The notes beneath the pieces are model-generated. The model had not been told where the DNA came from. It made no database searches and saw only the letters and a program-made list of their open reading frames with translations. The translations under genes were made by a program, and so were the position numbers. 8,411 bases of DNA from contig JAUWZB010000030.1 of assembly GCA_030615555.1 (NCBI GenBank), positions 1 through 8,411 on the forward strand. The letters run 5' to 3'. Of this stretch, positions 1 to 6,082 are shown one piece after another; position 1 is the stretch's first letter; each line of letters opens with the position of its first letter. The DNA is from Dehalococcoidales bacterium (GTDB lineage Bacteria; Chloroflexota; Dehalococcoidia; E44-bin15).

Positions 1-53
1 TCCTTGCTATAATAATTGCTCTGATAATTATGCCGCTGGCGTCTATTTGGTAG

Positions 54-59
54 TATAAT
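54..59 (+). promoter_or_regulatory. possible -10 element upstream of the plus-strand methyltransferase
   Basis: A perfect TATAAT lies at 54-59 in the AT-rich leader (1-97), about 80 bp before the likely start at 137. No good -35 hexamer is seen 16-18 bp upstream (31-36 reads tgccgc), and the extended -10 TG is absent, so this is only a candidate. A second TATAAT at 8-13 is too close to the edge to judge. Nothing else is seen in 1-97. Confidence 0.3.
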
Positions 60-125
60 TCCATACTGGCATCTTAATCCCTGGGCCCCTTCTGTGAATG
101 GGCTCAACCTGTTATAAAGCCCTGG

Positions 126-131
126 TTGGAG
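126..131 (+). promoter_or_regulatory. Shine-Dalgarno site favouring the ATG at 137
   Basis: TTGGAG at 126-131 stands 5 nt before the ATG at 137. The upstream in-frame ATG at 98 has no purine-rich site before it (it follows cccttctgtga). This argues for the downstream start. Confidence 0.5.
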
Positions 132-136
132 TACAA

Positions 137-904
137 ATGGAGCTAAAGGTTGACCTGGAGTGGGGCGATGAGGGGGTAGTCCCGGAGAAGATTTACCCTG
201 ATACCAACTTTATCTTTACCCGGATGGCTGAGGCAATCCTGGAAACGGTAGCCCCAAATAGCAGGGAGATAGTGCTGGATATCGGGTGTGGCCGAGCAGT
301 GGATGCCTTGGCGCTCGCGAAACAGGGTAGCAGGGCTATCGGGCTTGACCCCTCCGCGAAGATGATCGAGGGGGCCAAAAACTATCTCGGTGACAGCGAG
401 GTTGCCCTGGTGCGCGGGATCGGTGAGGCGCTGCCCTTCAAAAAACACTCCCTGGATAAAATTATGTGCAAAGGCGCACTGGATCATTTCGCCGATCCGC
501 TAAAAACGATGGCGGAGATGTCTCAGGCGCTCAAGCCAGGGGGTGAGGCGATAATTGCCATCGCCAACTTCGAAAGCCTCAGCTGTCGGCTGGGGAGGAC
601 CTGGTATCCGATCGCCAAAAGGTTTAGCCAGGCAAGGGATAAACGGCATCCCTGGGAACCCCCTCCCGACCACACCTACAAGTTTGATTGCCCGCTACTG
701 AGAGATATGGTGGCGCATCATTTTGAGGTGGGAAAAATAAGCGGCCTCTCCTTGCTCTGGACTGCCCCTTATTGGGGAAAGGTTCTCTCCACGCTGCCCC
801 GATGGGTTTCGGCAGCCATTCTTGCTCTTCTCGATAGGATCGCTTGCAAAGTCCCTTCGCTGAGCGATGTGATCATTATCAAGCTTACCCCGAGGGGCAA
901 TTAA
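137..904 (+). CDS. class I SAM-dependent methyltransferase (Methyltransf_11 type)
   Basis: This gene encodes a soluble S-adenosylmethionine-dependent methyltransferase with a UbiE/Methyltransf_11-like core; the substrate is unknown. I prefer the ATG at 137 (255 aa) because TTGGAG precedes it. The ATG at 98 would add 13 residues and has no ribosome site. With numbering from 137, motif I (VLDIGCGR) is at about 46-53. The acidic ribose-binding residue is in IGLDPS (D71), the adenine-side segment is GEALPF at about 96-101, and the post-core LKPGG turn is at 132-136. The C-terminal third has a Trp/Tyr-rich stretch (HPWEPPPDHTYKF) and a hydrophobic helix near 216-235 that may hold the substrate pocket or touch the membrane. 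It is the only plus-strand gene and converges with the glycosyltransferase operon, overlapping its last gene by 4 nt. It could act on the same glycan or lipid, but that is inference. The family call is firm and the substrate cannot be named. Confidence 0.9.
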   Translation: MELKVDLEWGDEGVVPEKIYPDTNFIFTRMAEAILETVAPNSREIVLDIGCGRAVDALALAKQGSRAIGLDPSAKMIEGAKNYLGDSEVALVRGIGEALPFKKHSLDKIMCKGALDHFADPLKTMAEMSQALKPGGEAIIAIANFESLSCRLGRTWYPIAKRFSQARDKRHPWEPPPDHTYKFDCPLLRDMVAHHFEVGKISGLSLLWTAPYWGKVLSTLPRWVSAAILALLDRIACKVPSLSDVIIIKLTPRGN

Positions 905-2178
905 CGCCTGAGAACCGCTTCATAGACGTCGAGGACCTGTCTTGCTGTCTGCTCCCAGGAGAAGCACTGCGCCACCCTACTCTTCCCCTCACCACCCATC
1001 CTGCGGCGCAACGGTTCATCCCCGAGTAGCCGCTTGATTGCCTTAGCCAGGGCATAAGGATCCTGCGGAGGCACCAAAATACCGCTCTTCCCATCCTCCA
1101 CCACCTCAGGGAGCGCCCCGGCCCTGGTGGCGATCACTGGGACCTCGCAGGCCATGGCCTCAGCAGCGGGAAAACCAAACCCCTCGTAAACGGCGGGGGT
1201 GATAGCGATCTGGGCCGCGGAATACTCTCTCACCAGCTCCTCCGTGGTCACCCTCCCGGTAAAGGCAACCATGTCCTCAAGCCCATACTCCCTGATCAAA
1301 TCGAGGGCGAAGCCATCCTTGTGATTAACCTTGTCCACAATAGTCAATTTCAGCGCAATATTATCCCTCATCAGTAGCCGCAACGCCTGAAGCAGGTATA
1401 GGATGCCCTTCCTGCGATCACTCGTTCTTCCTACCATGATCAGGCGACCCTGCTCCCTCCCACGCCCATCCATTTTTTTGAACTTCCCTCCACACCCATC
1501 CACTCGGCGGAATACACTGGTATCGATGCCCGGGTAAACCGCTCTCATCTTGCTCTCGGGCACCCCGAATATCCTGCCCACCTCACGCGTCGAACTCTCA
1601 GAGTCCGTGATTACCCCATCCAACCGTCGGGCAACGATTCCCTGCATCACCGGGGGATAAAAAAGGACTCGCTTGATCCTCTCCAAAACGCTTGGCTCCT
1701 GAGCAAGCTCAGCCTTGGCATCGATGGACAGGGGGTGATGAATGGTGGCGACCAGTGGAACCTTCAAGGTCTTCATCAGAAGCAACCCGTAGGCCAGGCA
1801 CTGGTTATCGTGAATGATGTCGAAGCGATGCGCGGGGAGAACCTCCCTTACCTTGAGATAGGCCTTGATGCTGAAGGTGACCATCTCGGGGAACATGCCC
1901 AGCTTCGTTCCCGCCAAGTCATAGAGATTAAAGGGGGCGAAGATGCGGAAGGGATTTTCCTGGGGCAGCAAGCCATTCCCTTCATGCTTGCGATCGTAGA
2001 GGTTCAGGCCTTCCAGCTTGTGCACCCTGACCCCTTCAGCAATATCGGGATAGGGTGGACCAACGATGACATCGACCTCGTGACCCAGCCTGTGAAGCTC
2101 TCGGGATAGGTAATAGAGGTAAACCCCCTGACCACCACAGTATTTATTCCCCCGATAGCAAAGGAGGCATATTTTCAC
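901..2178 (-). CDS. GT4 family glycosyltransferase (copy A)
   Basis: This is a retaining GT-B-fold glycosyltransferase of family GT4. It probably moves a sugar from a nucleotide-sugar donor onto a lipid or glycan acceptor at the cytoplasmic face of the membrane. It has 425 aa and starts at GTG 2178, with AGGAGG at 2186-2191 (7-nt spacer). The N-terminal domain carries the glycine-rich GGQG loop at residues 15-18, HDNQ at 123-126 and TIHHP at 145-149. The C-terminal donor domain carries YPGID at 215-219 and the GT4 EX7E signature, E332 to E340 (EGFGFPAAE), followed by GALPEVVEDGKSGILVPP. By eye it is about 60% identical to copy B at 2904-4124. It is 19 residues longer, 10 of which come from an in-frame 30-bp tandem repeat (residues about 226-245) in the linker before the donor domain. 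The same family, starting RGNxxxGGQGVY, occurs beside a related methyltransferase in actinobacteria as I recall. The acceptor is unknown. It is the last gene of the operon. Confidence 0.93.
   Translation of the reverse strand: MKICLLCYRGNKYCGGQGVYLYYLSRELHRLGHEVDVIVGPPYPDIAEGVRVHKLEGLNLYDRKHEGNGLLPQENPFRIFAPFNLYDLAGTKLGMFPEMVTFSIKAYLKVREVLPAHRFDIIHDNQCLAYGLLLMKTLKVPLVATIHHPLSIDAKAELAQEPSVLERIKRVLFYPPVMQGIVARRLDGVITDSESSTREVGRIFGVPESKMRAVYPGIDTSVFRRVDGCGGKFKKMDGRGREQGRLIMVGRTSDRRKGILYLLQALRLLMRDNIALKLTIVDKVNHKDGFALDLIREYGLEDMVAFTGRVTTEELVREYSAAQIAITPAVYEGFGFPAAEAMACEVPVIATRAGALPEVVEDGKSGILVPPQDPYALAKAIKRLLGDEPLRRRMGGEGKSRVAQCFSWEQTARQVLDVYEAVLRR
1451..1503. repeat. imperfect 30-bp tandem repeat inside GT4 copy A
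   Basis: The segment around 1461-1473 (cacgcccatccat) recurs at 1491-1503 (cacacccatccac), exactly 30 bp away, with flanking CT-rich sequence also similar. In the protein this gives VDGCGG followed ten residues later by MDGRGR. Copy B has a single LDGERKERG unit here, so the extra unit looks like an in-frame duplication. Confidence 0.6.
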
Positions 2179-2185
2179 CCCGGTC

Positions 2186-2191
2186 CCTCCT
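2186..2191 (-). promoter_or_regulatory. strong Shine-Dalgarno for GT4 copy A
   Basis: AGGAGG on the minus strand stands 7 nt before the GTG at 2178, inside the 17-nt gap after the preceding methyltransferase stop. It fixes the GTG as the start. Confidence 0.75.
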
Positions 2192-2195
2192 GGTG

Positions 2196-2903
2196 CTAAA
2201 TCTTTCTGGTATAGATAACTATGCTCTTAGGAAAGAAGAAGTTTAAGATGCGTTCCATCCAAGGAACAAACCTGGACTTAGTGACTATCTGCATCTCCAG
2301 GAACCCGTGATAGAGCGCTGGAACCATTGCCCCCTCATTCTTAAGCCCGAAGATGCAGCGCAGGAGCCAATAAATAGAATGGAAGGCATGCTCATAGCGG
2401 ATGGCATAAACCGCCAAATTATTGCGGCGTAGGGCATCCACGAGCTCCCGGGATTTGTACTTCCTCACATGGCCCCCGGGATGGTTATAGTAGTCCTCAT
2501 CCATCGCCCAGTAGACCGCCTCGGTAAGATAAGTGGGCACCGTGACCGCCAGCGCCCCGCCCCACTTGAGAACCCTCACCAGCTCCCTGATCCCCTGCTC
2601 ATCGTCCGCTACATGCTCCATAACCTCAGCGCAGATAATCTTATCGAAGGAGGCATCCTGGAAGGGGAGGCTCAGGGCATCAGCGCGCATCACATCCCAT
2701 TTCCCATCTGATACCCCCTGTGAATCCATATGGAGCAATACAAAGAGGGTCTTCCGAAGGCTCATGTAATCCATATCCAAAGCACATACCTTGCAACAAT
2801 TCAGCCGGTTTACCTCCCAGCTATGCCTTCCCTCACCACAGCCCACATCCAGAAACTTATCGCCTTTTTCTATCCTGAAGAGGTTGAAGTTAACGGTGAG
2901 CAC
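2196..2903 (-). CDS. class I SAM-dependent methyltransferase between two GT4 genes
   Basis: This is a 235-aa SAM-dependent methyltransferase. It begins at GTG 2903, immediately after the TAG stop (2904-2906) of GT4 copy B. GGAGG at 2912-2916 lies inside the end of that gene, 8 nt before the start, which suggests translational coupling. Motif I is FLDVGCGEGRH (17-27). The ribose-binding acid is in ALDMD (D43 or D45), motif III is RADALSLPF (73-81), motif IV is AEVMEHV (92-98) and the post-core turn is VLKWGG (111-116). The C-terminal part, with GGHVRKY (143-149), a His/Tyr/Trp-rich stretch (EHAFHSIYWLLRCIFG) and an FFFP segment near 222-225, is hydrophobic and may bind a lipid-linked acceptor. 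The N-terminal pattern (LTVNFNLFRIEKGDKFLDVGCG, described only in outline here) matches methyltransferases I recall next to GGQGVY-type GT4 genes in actinobacteria, so the pair looks like a conserved unit. Methylation of a sugar or a lipid in the glycan made by the neighbouring GT4s is inferred, not shown. Confidence 0.9.
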   Translation of the reverse strand: MLTVNFNLFRIEKGDKFLDVGCGEGRHSWEVNRLNCCKVCALDMDYMSLRKTLFVLLHMDSQGVSDGKWDVMRADALSLPFQDASFDKIICAEVMEHVADDEQGIRELVRVLKWGGALAVTVPTYLTEAVYWAMDEDYYNHPGGHVRKYKSRELVDALRRNNLAVYAIRYEHAFHSIYWLLRCIFGLKNEGAMVPALYHGFLEMQIVTKSRFVPWMERILNFFFPKSIVIYTRKI

Positions 2904-4124
2904 CTAAAGGACCTCCCGATATACCTCCAAGGTTTTTCTCGCCGCCTCCTCCCAGGTGAAGTTCCTTTCCACCCTTTCCCTCCCCTCCTCCCCCATCGCC
3001 TGGCGCAAGGGCTCGTCTGAAAGAAGGCGCTTGATCGCCCCAGCCAGGGCATAGTGGTCTCGTGGCGGTACCAAAATGCCGCACTTCTCATCCTCCACCA
3101 CCTCGGGGAGTGCTCCCGCTGTGGTGGCGACCAAGGGAAGGCCACAGGCCATTGCTTCAGCAGCCGGAAGACAAAACCCTTCATACAAGGAGGGGACCAC
3201 CACTACCTCGGCCCTCGCATAGCACCTGACCAGTTCCTCCAGACTCACCCTCCCGGTAAATTCGACGCTGCCATCAAGCCCGAATCTCTCCACCAGAGCC
3301 GGGGTATACTCGTTATCGGGGGCCCCACGGTCTACTATAGTGAGTTTCACATCCATCTCCTCACGGAGTAGCTGAAGGGCGCGAAGCATGTAGATGACCC
3401 CCTTTTTGCGATCCTGGGTATTAGCGACGACGAGGAGGCGACCTCGCTCCTTCCGCTCGCCATCCAACCCCCGAAACATCTCAGTATCGATGCCATTGTG
3501 AACCACCCTTATCTTCTCCCGGGGAACCTTGAAGGCGTTCCTGGTCTCCTCCGCAGCGCTCTCTGAGACCGTGATCACCCGATCCATCCTCCTGGCCACC
3601 AGGTGCTGCATTATGAAGGGGTAGAACATTATTCGGCCGAACCTCTCCCACACCCTGTCCAAATAGGCAAGATCGGTCTTTCTATCGATGGGTAAGGGGT
3701 GATGAACCGTGGCCACGACGGGGATTTTAAAGGACTTCATCAGGAGTATGCCATAGCCCAGGGTCTGATTGTCATGAATGATGTCGAAGCGGCAATGGCG
3801 AAGGAGCTGGCGTAATTTCTGGTAGGCCCTGAAGCTGAAGGAGAACATCTCGGGGAACATCCCCAGCCTTATCGCCATCAGCTCGTAGAGGTTGAGCGGG
3901 GTGAAAACCCTGAAGGGATCTTTTTTGGGGAATCCGAACTCAAGGAGGTTCAGGTTTTCCACCCGGTGTTCCACGATCCCCTCAGCGATATAGGGATAGG
4001 GGGGACCGACAATTACATGAACCTCATGCCCTAATTTCTGTAGCTCTCGGGACAGGTAATAGAGGTAAACACCTTGACCCCCACTGTACATATTCCCCCT
4101 ATTGCAAAGGAGGCAAATTCTCAT
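2904..4124 (-). CDS. GT4 family glycosyltransferase (copy B)
   Basis: This 406-aa GT-B-fold glycosyltransferase of family GT4 is paralogous to the enzyme at 901-2178. It has the GGQG loop at residues 15-18, HDNQ at 117-120, VHHP at 140-143, HNGID at 209-213 and the EX7E signature from E315 to E323 (EGFCLPAAE), then GALPEVVEDEKCGILVPP. The ATG at 4124 shares ATGA with the stop of the 29-codon ORF at 4121-4210. Its own ribosome site is weak (AAGAG, 6 nt away), which fits translation by re-initiation. Both GT4 proteins begin with a CxxC pair (C4, C7) in the first beta strand. Differences from copy A cluster in the loop at residues 60-70 and in the inter-domain linker, as expected for paralogues that use different acceptors or add successive sugars. 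A role in envelope glycolipid or polysaccharide assembly is inferred from the family. Donor and acceptor cannot be read from the sequence. Confidence 0.93.
   Translation of the reverse strand: MRICLLCNRGNMYSGGQGVYLYYLSRELQKLGHEVHVIVGPPYPYIAEGIVEHRVENLNLLEFGFPKKDPFRVFTPLNLYELMAIRLGMFPEMFSFSFRAYQKLRQLLRHCRFDIIHDNQTLGYGILLMKSFKIPVVATVHHPLPIDRKTDLAYLDRVWERFGRIMFYPFIMQHLVARRMDRVITVSESAAEETRNAFKVPREKIRVVHNGIDTEMFRGLDGERKERGRLLVVANTQDRKKGVIYMLRALQLLREEMDVKLTIVDRGAPDNEYTPALVERFGLDGSVEFTGRVSLEELVRCYARAEVVVVPSLYEGFCLPAAEAMACGLPLVATTAGALPEVVEDEKCGILVPPRDHYALAGAIKRLLSDEPLRQAMGEEGRERVERNFTWEEAARKTLEVYREVL
2911..2916 (-). promoter_or_regulatory. Shine-Dalgarno of the inner methyltransferase, embedded in GT4 copy B
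   Basis: GGAGGT on the minus strand lies inside the last codons of GT4 copy B and 7-8 nt before the GTG at 2903. It fixes the methyltransferase start directly after the upstream TAG. Confidence 0.65.
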
Positions 4125-4210
4125 TCTTCGCTCTTCCCCAAGCGCAGAAACTTTTCGCTCTCTATCGGGCGCGAGGATAAGGCGAAAACCCCGGCGATGT
4201 AAATCCTCAT
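4121..4210 (-). CDS. 29-codon micro-ORF bridging the Nudix gene and GT4 copy B
   Basis: Between the Nudix gene and GT4 copy B, the otherwise non-coding 82 bp hold an open frame of 29 codons. Its ATG (4208-4210) overlaps the Nudix TGA as ATGA, and its own TGA (4121-4123) overlaps the ATG of the glycosyltransferase as ATGA. The peptide starts MRIYIAGVFALSSR and ends in a charged stretch (RLGKSEE). No clear Shine-Dalgarno is seen, only AGAGAAG further upstream. I do not recognise a family. It could be a coupling ORF that passes ribosomes to the GT4 gene, a remnant of a longer gene lost at this junction, or a coincidence. Part of it repeats the 3' end of the Nudix gene in the same codon register (IAGxFAL). 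The geometry is directly visible; translation is unproven. Confidence 0.4.
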   Translation of the reverse strand: MRIYIAGVFALSSRPIESEKFLRLGKSEE

Positions 4211-4258
4211 CTTTTATTCTTCTCTAAGCGTTGGAATAATGCGAAAAAGCCGGCGATG
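4175..4258. repeat. imperfect direct repeat of the Nudix 3' end, 59 bp apart
   Basis: Positions 4175-4199 and 4234-4258 match at 21 of 25 bases with an exact 59-bp offset. The right copy encodes IAGFFAL near the Nudix C terminus. The left copy encodes IAGVFAL in the 29-codon ORF, in the same codon phase within each frame. This could be a tandem duplication scar at the boundary between the Nudix gene and the glycosyltransferase cluster. Confidence 0.45.
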
Positions 4259-4746
4259 CTCTTGCCATCCGCAAGTGCACCAGACTTAATCAGGCTTCGA
4301 ACCTGTTTCAAGGGGATAGGCACCACCTCGATAATCTCATCCTCCCTGACGCGACTGGAAGCTTTTTGAAGCTCAGTAGCCAGGAAGAGGTGTAAAAACT
4401 CGGTGGCATATCCCGGGCTACTGTAAAACCCACCAAGCCGCTCCATCCTCCCGGCAATATACCCAGTCTCCTCCTCAAGCTCCCTAAGGGCGCTCTGTAA
4501 TGGCTCCTCCCCAGGTTCGATACCACCGGCAGGGATCTCCAAAAGCTCCCGCTCCACGGCGTGGCGAAACTGGCGCACCAGGATGACATTATCCTCTGCG
4601 TCAATAGCCACAATGGCGACGCAATCCGGGTGCTCCACCACCTCCCGCGTGGTCTCCCGGCCCCCAGGGAGCACTACCCTATCGACACGAAGGCCAACTA
4701 TGCGCCCCTCATATACTCGCCTGCTCTCTAAGGTTCGCTCCTCCAT
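4207..4746 (-). CDS. Nudix hydrolase, ADP-ribose pyrophosphatase type
   Basis: This 179-aa cytoplasmic Nudix hydrolase most resembles the NudF/ADP-ribose pyrophosphatase group, which splits ADP-ribose to AMP and ribose 5-phosphate. The N-terminal beta domain (1-45, with VEHPDCVAIVA) is typical of that group and usually dimerises. The Nudix box runs from G74 to Y96 (G-x5-E80-x7-R88-E89-L90-x-E92-E93-x-G95) and is complete. SSPGYATE follows, with P111 sixteen residues after G95; a proline at about that distance is the usual mark of ADP-ribose specificity. The length is normal for the family. The ATG at 4746 shares one base with the TGA of the acetyltransferase gene (TGATG), and its TGA overlaps the start of the 29-codon ORF. 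With NAD kinase two genes upstream, a role in clearing ADP-ribose from NAD turnover is reasonable. Other nucleoside diphosphate substrates are possible. Confidence 0.9.
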   Translation of the reverse strand: MEERTLESRRVYEGRIVGLRVDRVVLPGGRETTREVVEHPDCVAIVAIDAEDNVILVRQFRHAVERELLEIPAGGIEPGEEPLQSALRELEEETGYIAGRMERLGGFYSSPGYATEFLHLFLATELQKASSRVREDEIIEVVPIPLKQVRSLIKSGALADGKSIAGFFALFQRLEKNKR

Positions 4747-5210
4747 CAGCGCGATGATTCCAGCTTATATATCAGGGCCACCTCATCGCAGTCGGGGAAC
4801 TTGGGACAGCGCAAACACTCCCCCCAGACCTTGCGCGGCAGCTCATTCTTGTCGACCTGATGAAAACCAAACCTTTCAAAGAAATCGGGCCTATAGGTGA
4901 GGCAGAAGATGGTTTCGATACCCAGACTTCCCGCCTCTTCAAGGCAGGCCTGAATCAGCAAGGCGCCGGCCCCCTGATCCTGCATCGCCTCGACCACGGC
5001 CACAGCCCTGACCTCGGCGAGATCGGACCAGAATATATGGAGCGCGGCACAGGCCACCAATTGCTCACCATCCCGGACCACGAAAAGATCCCGAATGTTC
5101 TCATAGAATTCGCTCAGGGCGCGGGGCAACATCTCCCCCTTATCGGCAAAGTAATTGACCAGCTTGTGAATTTGAGGTATGTCATTAATGCGCGCCTTCT
5201 CAGCCTTCAT
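4746..5210 (-). CDS. GNAT N-acetyltransferase, short ArgA-like type
   Basis: This 154-aa GNAT-fold acetyltransferase transfers acetyl from acetyl-CoA to an amine. The acetyl-CoA loop is at 77-82 (Q-D-Q-G-A-G, the usual Q/R-x-x-G-x-G), after the beta-4 strand VRAVAV (67-72). RPDFFERFGF (107-116) is the typical C-terminal GNAT motif. The profile, especially ALHIFWSDLAEVR (56-68) and the C-terminal VWGECLRCPKFPDCDEVAL (128-146), is that of the short stand-alone proteins often annotated as amino-acid N-acetyltransferase or N-acetylglutamate synthase (ArgA-like, as for Mycobacterium Rv2747). Three cysteines, C132, C135 and C141 (CxxCx5C), lie near the C terminus. No arginine genes are nearby, so the glutamate substrate is uncertain and I give no gene symbol. 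The ATG at 5210 overlaps the NAD kinase stop as ATGA, and its stop overlaps the Nudix start, so it is translated as part of one operon. Confidence 0.87.
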   Translation of the reverse strand: MKAEKARINDIPQIHKLVNYFADKGEMLPRALSEFYENIRDLFVVRDGEQLVACAALHIFWSDLAEVRAVAVVEAMQDQGAGALLIQACLEEAGSLGIETIFCLTYRPDFFERFGFHQVDKNELPRKVWGECLRCPKFPDCDEVALIYKLESSR

Positions 5211-6022
5211 TTCGGCACCAGCCTCTCCATCAAGGTGCTATAGAAAAAGGTTGGGGGCTGCGCCCTCAGAAAACGGGCCACATAAGGGCTGAGGCTGACC
5301 TTAATAGTGTCCCCGCTCTCCAGCGCCAGGTCAATCTGCCCATCGATGCTGAGCATCGCCTGGTGGTCAGTGCGCACCCTTAGCTCCACAACAGCGGTAG
5401 GCAGAAGCACCAGGGCATTGGTGAAAGCGGGATGGGGGCAGATGGGGTTTAAGATGATCTCCCTGGCCTGAGGATAGAGGATAGGGCCACCGTCGGCCAG
5501 GGAGTAGCCCGTGCTCCCCGTTGCGGTAGCGATGATCACCCCATCCGCCTTATAGGTGGTCAGGGGTGTACCATCGATAGTGGTCTCCACATAAATAACT
5601 CGAGATATGGCGCCCCGCCCTAAAACGACATCGTTCAAGGCATGAAAGGTTTCTTTGCCAGTTAGCTCAGCCTGAAGCATGGCGCGCTCGTCGATCCAGC
5701 CTTCCCCCTTGAGGAGGGCAGGGAGCCTATCGCGAGCCTCCTCAGCGCTCAGCTCGGTCAGAAACCCGAGCCCCCCCAGCTTTATCCCTACGATAGGAAC
5801 AGACAGCGGGACCACAGCGCGTGCCGCCCGCAATATGGTGCCATCGCCGCCAACGCTGAGGATCAGTTCCGTGCCCTCAACCTGAGCCCTGGCCCTCTCC
5901 TCATCCCATGCGGAACAAAGCCAAACGGATGCATCCAGGGAGGGCAAAAAGCCCGTCAGTTCCTCAGCAAGCGGCCGAGCAGCGGCGATCTTTGGATGAT
6001 AGAGAATGCCAACCCTCTTCAA
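5207..6022 (-). CDS. nadK: NAD kinase
   Basis: NAD kinase phosphorylates the 2'-OH of NAD with ATP or polyphosphate to make NADP and sets the cytoplasmic NADP pool. The protein has 271 aa, a normal length. Diagnostic motifs are GGDGT (58-62), KLGGLGFLTEL (81-91), ALNDVV (128-133) with the N-D pair that contacts NAD, and the glycine-rich GVIIATATGSTGYSLADGGP (161-180), which is the catalytic/NAD-binding signature. NPICPH (192-197) follows. In the GGLGFL motif the residue commonly N in bacterial enzymes is K81, a position that varies in the family. The start is TTG at 6022, supported by GAGGAG at 6029-6034 with a 6-nt spacer; the first codons give MKRVGILYHP, as expected for the family N terminus. 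It leads an overlapping gene run (acetyltransferase, Nudix, micro-ORF, glycosyltransferases) behind a good promoter at 6083-6111. Confidence 0.97.
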   Translation of the reverse strand: MKRVGILYHPKIAAARPLAEELTGFLPSLDASVWLCSAWDEERARAQVEGTELILSVGGDGTILRAARAVVPLSVPIVGIKLGGLGFLTELSAEEARDRLPALLKGEGWIDERAMLQAELTGKETFHALNDVVLGRGAISRVIYVETTIDGTPLTTYKADGVIIATATGSTGYSLADGGPILYPQAREIILNPICPHPAFTNALVLLPTAVVELRVRTDHQAMLSIDGQIDLALESGDTIKVSLSPYVARFLRAQPPTFFYSTLMERLVPK

Positions 6023-6028
6023 GAACCA

Positions 6029-6034
6029 CTCCTC
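6029..6034 (-). promoter_or_regulatory. Shine-Dalgarno defining the TTG start of nadK
   Basis: GAGGAG on the minus strand stands 6 nt before TTG 6022. No in-frame ATG or GTG start is seen nearby that keeps the conserved N-terminal VGIL strand, so TTG is the likely start. Confidence 0.8.
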
Positions 6035-6082
6035 TAACCCTAATCAAATCGACAAAGATTCAAAAGCTAAGTTGCAGTGGGA

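Noticed and set aside
8..13. Perfect TATAAT at the left edge
   Set aside because: No upstream sequence is available for a -35, and it is far from the start. AT-rich leader sequence gives such matches by chance.
885..900. Small hairpin (accccgaggggc) near the convergent stops as a terminator
   Set aside because: The stem is only about 4 bp with a 2-nt loop and has no T-run on either strand.
1735..2109. 124-codon plus-strand open frame within GT4 copy A
   Set aside because: It is a shadow of a strongly coding GT4 frame with intact GGQG and EX7E motifs, and no ribosome site precedes it.
2870..3184. 104-codon minus-strand frame across the GT4 copy B / methyltransferase junction
   Set aside because: It is Arg/Trp-rich out-of-frame translation of two real genes, with no family resemblance.
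2157..4124. Near-identical 5' ends of the two GT4 genes (caaaggaggca) as a mobile repeat
   Set aside because: They encode the same conserved N terminus (ICLLC) of paralogous proteins, so the match is explained by homology.
4860..5243. 127-codon open frame on the plus strand
   Set aside because: It is antisense to the acetyltransferase gene, has no ribosome site and no recognisable protein pattern. The minus-strand frame carries clear GNAT motifs.
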